From Chrysopilus asiliformis (taxonomy: Eukaryota; Arthropoda; Insecta; Diptera; Rhagionidae), in contig OZ035962.1 of the NCBI GenBank assembly GCA_964034945.1, positions 24,905,530 to 24,969,529 of the forward strand: a DNA stretch of 64,000 nt, read 5' to 3'. The notes under the pieces were generated by a model. It did no database searches. It saw nothing but the letters and a program-made list of their open reading frames with translations, and was not told where the DNA came from. Below, piece by piece: positions 58,580-64,000 of the stretch. A program made the position numbers and the translations under genes. How positions within the stretch are numbered: position 1 is the first letter of the stretch; every line of letters starts with the position of its first letter.

Positions 58580-59130
58580 ATGATTTCCGCCTCTATTGTC
58601 CATCCGTCCGTCCGTGAACGCCAGAATTTGCGCATGGATTAGCTAAAGACTTGAAATTTTCCACAGTCCCAATTGGATCATACAAACGAAATAGGTTTTT
58701 TTTGCAATTTTTCCGAAAGCGTGGGTCGTATGGAAGAAATTATAAAGTTATAATGTGTTTAGTGCAGGGGCCAGCAAAGTAACTGTCGCTCCCTTTACAA
58801 TCAAAATTTATAACCACTACAAATTAAAATACAGTTCAATTTTGTCAAGCAATGGCTTGACACGAACTGATTTAAAATGAAATGCGTCATGCTAATAATG
58901 CCCCGATTCCAACTCAAAGCACGATTCGTTTTATTCCTGCGATCCGAAGCCGCACACACAAGCATTACAGCACACAATAAAAGGTCGATTATAGTGGCTA
59001 TACTGTTAAAGCCAATCTGTGTGACGAGCCAGCCGAGCCACTAGCTGATGATGCCTGGTTTAGAATATCATTCTATATAACTTTTCCATGCATCAAAACC
59101 TAATTGGAACAAAAACGCAAAAATGTGCGG
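58580..59130 (+). repeat. Decayed TTTTTATACCCG-family fragment split by a MITE
   Basis: TTGTCCATCCGTCCGTCCGTG, ATTAGCTAAAGACTTGAAATTTTCC, ATACAAACGAAATAGGTTTTTTTTGC and then, after 293 bp of foreign DNA, TTTAGAATATCATTCTATATAAC and CATGCATCAAAACC. The order matches the intact copies, with a hAT-like insertion at 58765-59057. Confidence 0.65.
58765..59057. mobile_element. 293-bp hAT-like MITE
   Basis: It begins CAGGGGCCAGCAAAGT, a typical hAT end, and finishes with CTGATGATGCCTG (read inward CAGGCATCATCAGC). The flanking 8-mers GTTTAGTG and GTTTAGAA agree at six of eight positions, as an aged 8-bp duplication. It interrupts a TTTTTATACCCG-family fragment at the point where intact copies read TTTAGAAT or TTTAAATAA, which independently supports the insertion. 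TIR identity is low and there is no coding capacity. Confidence 0.55.
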
Positions 59131-60814
59131 CTAAGAATGCAGCGCAAAAAAGTCTCTTTTTTGAAAGGAAATTGCGCATTTTTTATTCGCACGAAGAAAA
59201 AGCGAAGTTTAATTTGTAAAGTTTCCTTTAAAAAATATTTCTCTGAAACATTATCATATTTTCAATTTACGAAACAGTGGAAATTGGGTGTTGCAGTGAA
59301 ATCAACGTTGATACGGCGGCATAATTACGGAAAAATTTAATAAACCAAACTCTGTACATCAAGTTAAGAACCAAAATAAAAAAAAAATGGGGGTTACGGG
59401 GTTAATGAAATATTTTTTAGACAAACTTGGACGTTTTTTTCTACCCACAATAACATATATTAATTCGACCCCTTTTTGATACACTTTTGTTTTTTTTCTG
59501 ACATTTTTTTCTTAACTCTAGTTGGCGATAATTAAGGCCTATTTTTTATGAATCCCCAACTAATAGGGGGAAATATCTGGGTCAAAGTTCAAAAAATCCT
59601 GCATTACACAGCCAACCAGAACGAAGCTCTCCAGAGATAAGCCTTTCCCTCGAAGTTTTGAATTGAGGATTTTTAGTGCATGATGAAATTTTATGCTTTT
59701 GTGTGTGGGGGTGAAATGAAACGTGGGTTGCCTGGGTACCATTGACAAGAGTGCAATACTTTATTTTTTTTTCTTCAGTTTTTCATATCTACTTTTACTC
59801 AACATTTTTGTTTCATTTTGCCTCATTTCGCGAAGTTTTCAGTTTTTCCTGCTATTTTTATCGTTTTAAGAAATAAAAGGAAAATTTCAATTTCTTTCAT
59901 TTATTTTTTTCCCCGAGCAATTCAAAGATTTTGAGACGAAGCGCACGTTTTGCTTGAAGAATTGCATCCTTTTCATAAAAACGCTAAAGATGAGTGGGTA
60001 TTTTTTTTTAACTTTTGGAGAGCTCCTGGAGATCCGACGAAAATGCACTCAAAACTCTCACTTTTTTTTACGTTTGTTAAACGTATTTATAGTAGCGAAT
60101 CGTAGTATCTTCCATCAACATGGAAAATGTTGGATAGAATCTTTTCTTTTCACGATTATAAGTTGAAAATTTGAAAAGTATGAGAGTTATATTTAGTAAA
60201 GTTATAAGGACTTATTCTTCTGTCTTTGTTTATCAAAAATTGTCTTCAATCGTGCCATCTTTTGAAAAAATTTACCGACAATTTATAGCCTTCAATTAAA
60301 AAAAAACAAAAACCTCATTCTTATTGACGAAATCTCAACAATTTTTTTTATTAAACTGATAAAAAAAATTTGTGGAAAGGGAGGGGGATGATAGGGAAGG
60401 GGGTGGGGTGTGTCGTGGGTTGGGAAAGGAGTGGAGGATGAGAGGGATGTTAAACACGGAGCGCCATCAAATAACAAACTTTATTATGGAAAATAAAACT
60501 TGATTTGGAGGAAACTAAGGGAAAACCGGAAAACAATTAATAAATTTCTTAAACAAAATGCTTTACGATGTTTCAACTCAAGAGCTACAAAATCTGAAGC
60601 AAAAATAGACTTTCAAGCAAAAAAAAGCGCTCTTTACGTTCCATAAATAATCACAACACAAATCATAAAAACACAAATAAAAAGAAAATACGCCACAGGC
60701 CAAATATCCTGAGATACATGCGTCCATTTGTGGATGTGGAAAAATGCACCGCAGGAAAACAAAACTGTACTTTTCAGCCATACTAACCCCAAGTAGGGTG
60801 TGTTTTGTGTTCTT
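59131..60814. other. Unassigned AT-rich DNA
   Basis: No gene was recognised. A G-rich patch lies at 60377-60445 (AGGGAGGGGGATGATAGG and GGGGGTGGGGTG). Confidence 0.5.
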
Positions 60815-60990
60815 GACTGGATTTTGATGTCGGGGAGAGCTACGTAAAATCATATTCTAAACACATTTTGTCTTTATCATATTCTAAACACATTTTGTCT
60901 TTCTAAACACATTTTGTCTATAAGACTAACCGTTTTCGAGAAAATCACAAAAAAAACCTGTTATATTTGTATAAAATTACTTTAAGATAC
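60815..60990 (+). repeat. Dispersed repeat (ATTCTAAACACATTTT family), internally duplicated
   Basis: TCATATTCTAAACACATTTT is present twice and TTCTAAACACATTTTGTCT a third time in direct tandem (60850-60920), followed by GACTAACCGTTTTCGAGAAAATC. It is a relative of 21395-21560 and 62725-62850. Confidence 0.7.
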
Positions 60991-61019
60991 GTACGCCCTT
61001 TGTGGAAAATCATTTGAAA

Positions 61020-61290
61020 AATGGGCCGCAGGCAAAAAAATAATGTTGAAATGGACCACAGGCAAAAAAATAATGTAATCCAATGCTCAGCCGAAGTAGC
61101 CTATGTTTTCCATTTTTAGAATTAGTTTTATATCGTTTATTTTAAAAAAAAACCTGTTGCAAACACTAACTCAATTTTTATTTCTCAAAAAAAAAAAAAA
61201 ACTAACCTGGTATAAACACTAACCTAAAAATTTTGGGATAAAAGTTTAGTTTCCGGGACGTGCTCCGGGATAAAAATTAATTCCGGTTAA
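61020..61290 (-). repeat. Dispersed repeat (GGGCCGCAGGC...TTTCCGGGACG family)
   Basis: ATGGGCCGCAGGCAAAAAAATAATG is followed by a variant, ATGGACCACAGGCAAAAAAATAATG, then AGTTTAGTTTCCGGGACGTG. Minus-strand relative of 31610-31790. Confidence 0.6.
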
Positions 61291-62699
61291 AAATTTGTCC
61301 TTAGTTGAAAATTTCAAAAATTCTATCGAATTTGTCTTCCCTAGTCTTTATATTCCATAATTCGTTGGAAATCTATTTAATAAATTGAAACAAATAGCCG
61401 TCTTAAAACAAAAAGATATAAATTCTGGGATATAATTCATATATACTTAAGTTTTTGTTATTCTATTTTATTGTGTAAGCTATCTAAATCCGTTCTTGAA
61501 GAACGGAATTAAGATGATTTATAAGATTTCGTATTGAACATTTTCTCTTTGTCTGCTTGGAAAATCTTTACGGAAGCGGTGTCATTATCGTTGTTACTTA
61601 TATTAAGGATAATCTCGCCTTATGACGATTTACTGTTAAAACGTATAACTCGAGAAAATTCAACACAATTTTCTACGAATTCTCTTCTATATATGCTACG
61701 CATTCGTTTTCATCTATTCTATCTTTTTGATTATATTCCAAGTAATAAAGTTAACAAAATGGTAAAATAACCACCCCCTACCCTCCCACCCCAATCGGAG
61801 TTGATTGATTAAAATTTCCAAATCGATGCGAATAATATAGAGTTTAGAAGGTGATTACGAAATAAATTTACCCAGAAATTGATCAAAAATTCAATACACG
61901 TTTTTGTTTATTTGCTGTTCGTTTAATATCCTTGAAATTTTATGGGAATTTGTAATTTATCGTAAATAGACTTTCATATCAATCTCGGGAATTTATGTAT
62001 CTTATATATCGTTTAAATAAGAAGTGTTCGTACGATATTTTTTTATTTTATCTATCGACTTATTTTACACACTGTTCAGTTTACAGAGTTGACTGACTGT
62101 AAACAAAAATATTATTATCTAATGTTTAAATTATGTTTATTTTATGCTGTCCTATGAAGTAAATAAAATACCATTTTCCAGCCACATTTATCACGACAAA
62201 AGTATGCACGAAAAACGTTCAATGTCATAAAATTTTCTTGATAGAATGTTGATTTTTAGTGCTCCATCCAACCACAATTCATTACATTCAAGACTTTTAG
62301 GAGGCTCTACTCAAATCAATATTTATATTTTAGGCAACATCTAACCGCAATTTTCGGTTAAAATATTCATGTGAGTCCTTTTGAATATGGCCTTGGTTGA
62401 AAATATCAATCCAAAAGCAATTTTATACTTTTCTTTCAAATAAAAATATTAGAAGATCTTTTATAGTTCAATAACAAAAATATCTTTTTAGGCAATTGAA
62501 TCTGCGTCATTTTATGGGAGAGAAAAGTTTTACCAAAAGAGCAACAAAAAAAAAATCCCATGTGGCTATCACAATATTTTTTTTAATGGTCGCAATGTGC
62601 AGAGTTTTCTATCATTGAAAGAAAAGCTAAAATTGCCATGGGGCAATCTTCAAATACTCTCTACTCGTATGAGGACAAACTGAATTTACATAAAAAAAA
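61291..62699. other. Unassigned AT-rich DNA
   Basis: Nothing was recognised beyond poly-A and poly-T runs. Confidence 0.5.
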
Positions 62700-62724
62700 A
62701 TCCTTTTTTTGATGCCAAAAAAGG

Positions 62725-62870
62725 TGAGGTGTGGTCCGATGGAATTTCAGCATATGAAAGAGTTTTGTAAAATCCTATTCTAAACACATCTTTACTTTAT
62801 AAATTTTTCGATACGACTCATCGTTTTCGAGAAAATCGCAAAAAAACGTTTCATTTGTGCAACAAGTCCA
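62725..62870 (+). repeat. Dispersed repeat (TCCTATTCTAAACACAT family), copy
   Basis: GTGGTCCGATGGAATTTCAG, GTAAAATCCTATTCTAAACA, TTTATAAATTTTTCGATACG and TTTTCGAGAAAATCGC parallel 21395-21560 closely. Confidence 0.75.
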
Positions 62871-62902
62871 TTTTTAGGCTAAGCCAAATTGCACTGTCTT
62901 AA

Positions 62903-63069
62903 GGCCTGTGTCCACATGGAAGTTTATTTGCAGAAGTCGCTTCTAGAAGAGATTTCTGGTGTCACAACTTCTGGAAGTTCACTTGCAGTTAGTGTTTCCA
63001 CAGGGAAAACTTCCGTAAGTCTCTGCTAGAAGCGACTTCTGCAAATAAACTTCCATGTGGACACAGGCC
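62903..63069. mobile_element. 167-bp TIR element with TTAA duplication
   Basis: A perfect inverted repeat of 44 bp starts GGCCTGTGTCCACATGGAAG. TTAA flanks both sides (62899-62902 and 63070-63073). The perfect arms imply recent insertion or strong constraint. A TTAA target suggests piggyBac-type mobilisation, although the ends do not start CCC. Outside the TTAA a 24-bp direct repeat flanks the element (62876-62899 and 63073-63096, 22 of 24 identical). Confidence 0.9.
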
Positions 63070-63169
63070 TTAAGGCTAAGCCAAATTACACAGTCTAGTA
63101 ATCTGAAAATCGACTTTTTGATTTATTTCCACAGAGAAAAAAGCGTTATGGGTGTTTAATGTTTTCAAA

Positions 63170-63435
63170 ATACAACAAAAATTGCGCCGCAAGCAAAACT
63201 CTTAGAAATAAACTTCCCACGATCGAAAATTGACTGCAGGCGAGATAAATAATAAAATGGGCCGCGGGCGAAACATTTTTAAGAAAAATACGCTAGAGAC
63301 AATAATTTCGGAAGACACTGCACCACAGGTCAAAATATTAGGGTTCTGAAGCCAATTTTTTTTAGTGATTAAGAAATTACAACACTAGATTTCATAATTC
63401 CAGGGCAAAAGTATAGTTTCCGGGACAACATGGCC
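63170..63435 (-). repeat. Dispersed repeat (GCGCCGCAAGC...CCGGGACAACATGG family)
   Basis: ATTGCGCCGCAAGCAAAACTC, ATGGGCCGCGGGCGAAAC, TTACAACACTAGATTTCATAATTCC and TAGTTTCCGGGACAACATGG are the reverse of the text at 31610 and 42550 (GGAATTATGAAATCTAG, GTGTTGTAATTTC). It is a full-looking minus-strand copy. Confidence 0.75.
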
Positions 63436-64000
63436 TCACATTATTTAAAGATAATTTAAAATATTCAAAAAAGCCCTATATGCAATATTTAAAATTTTAG
63501 TAATTATCTTAAAGTCGCGTAAATTACGAAAGCAAAAATTCAAACTCTCTTAGCAATTTTCCACATAATTGTTGAATATTATAATTGTTGAGACATTTTA
63601 TGATAAATAATAAAATCTAATAAAAATACATTTCTGTTTCTTTAAGTCAAAGAATTAATGTTAATAGCGTGTTTTTTCTTGGAATTTCCCAGAGATTAAC
63701 ACATTGAAAATTTAGCGATCAAATTAATTAAAACTTCATACTCTTACAATGCTTTCAGTCTAAAATTTTTATACCAAATACATTGGCAAAAGCACTTGTA
63801 ATAAAAATAAACATTCTGAGATATCGCGATGGAGAATTCTGGGAAAATCCTTGAAGTTTTCTGTTTAAAATTTTTCGTTGGTGGATTCTTAAAGGATTCT
63901 TAAATAGAGTCAATTTTTTTTCTGAATTCCTGAAAAAATATGAATTTCCACGAAAAAGTTCAAATGATAAATTACCAAACATTTGATGAAAACATTTTCC
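63436..64000. other. Unassigned AT-rich DNA
   Basis: Nothing was recognised. The minus-strand frame at 63755-63982 has no known motif. Confidence 0.5.

Overview
The window looks like AT-rich nuclear DNA from an arthropod, most likely an insect and plausibly a dipteran. The reasons are the very high density of short terminal-inverted-repeat (TIR) transposons, TA, TTAA and 8-bp target duplications, CCGT/CTGT microsatellites inside dispersed repeats, and one core promoter of the fly type (initiator plus DPE). I found no protein-coding gene, tRNA, CRISPR array or bacterial operon that I could defend. The open reading frames in the window are short, share nothing I recognise, and often run through tandem repeats or transposon copies. 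It reads as intergenic or intronic DNA.

Layout. 1-6130: mostly unassigned DNA with a G-rich 16-bp minisatellite (4253-4379). 6131-7429: three TA-flanked elements abut, the last two being near-identical 272-bp MITEs. 9.2-17.4 kb: dispersed repeats, a 568-bp element starting TTTTTATACCCG (13597-14164), and a long 8-bp satellite (16559-17037). 21-25.2 kb: a degenerate TIR element, a GGTT-rich tandem region, and a 376-bp element with TTAAA duplications that carries a THAP-like peptide remnant. 28.5-30.8 kb: two more TIR elements and a weak TATA-type promoter candidate. 32039-35465: a 3.4-kb relative of the 272-bp MITE that holds a piggyBac-like insertion and a second TTTTTATACCCG copy, followed directly by a foldback element. 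37.5-42.2 kb: another 272-bp MITE, a 491-bp TIR element and two copies of a roughly 100-bp hairpin repeat. 43.5-47.4 kb: pogo-like ends 3.5 kb apart, a 5S-rRNA-like fragment, and a 13-unit 20-bp minisatellite whose unit resembles a CTCF site. 49080-50189: a 1.1-kb TA element. 52795-54170: a CAGGG-ended element with two nested insertions. Around 55960: initiator plus DPE core promoter on the + strand. 57.5-63.4 kb: further dispersed repeats, a nested hAT-like MITE and a 167-bp TTAA element.

The repeats form a readable insertion history rather than a set of cooperating genes. The 272-bp MITE copies differ at only three or four bases pairwise in the comparisons I made, so that family moved recently. 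The best candidates for functional DNA are the promoter at 55960 and the CTCF-like tandem array at 47107-47364. All coordinates were read by eye; no alignment or database search was run.
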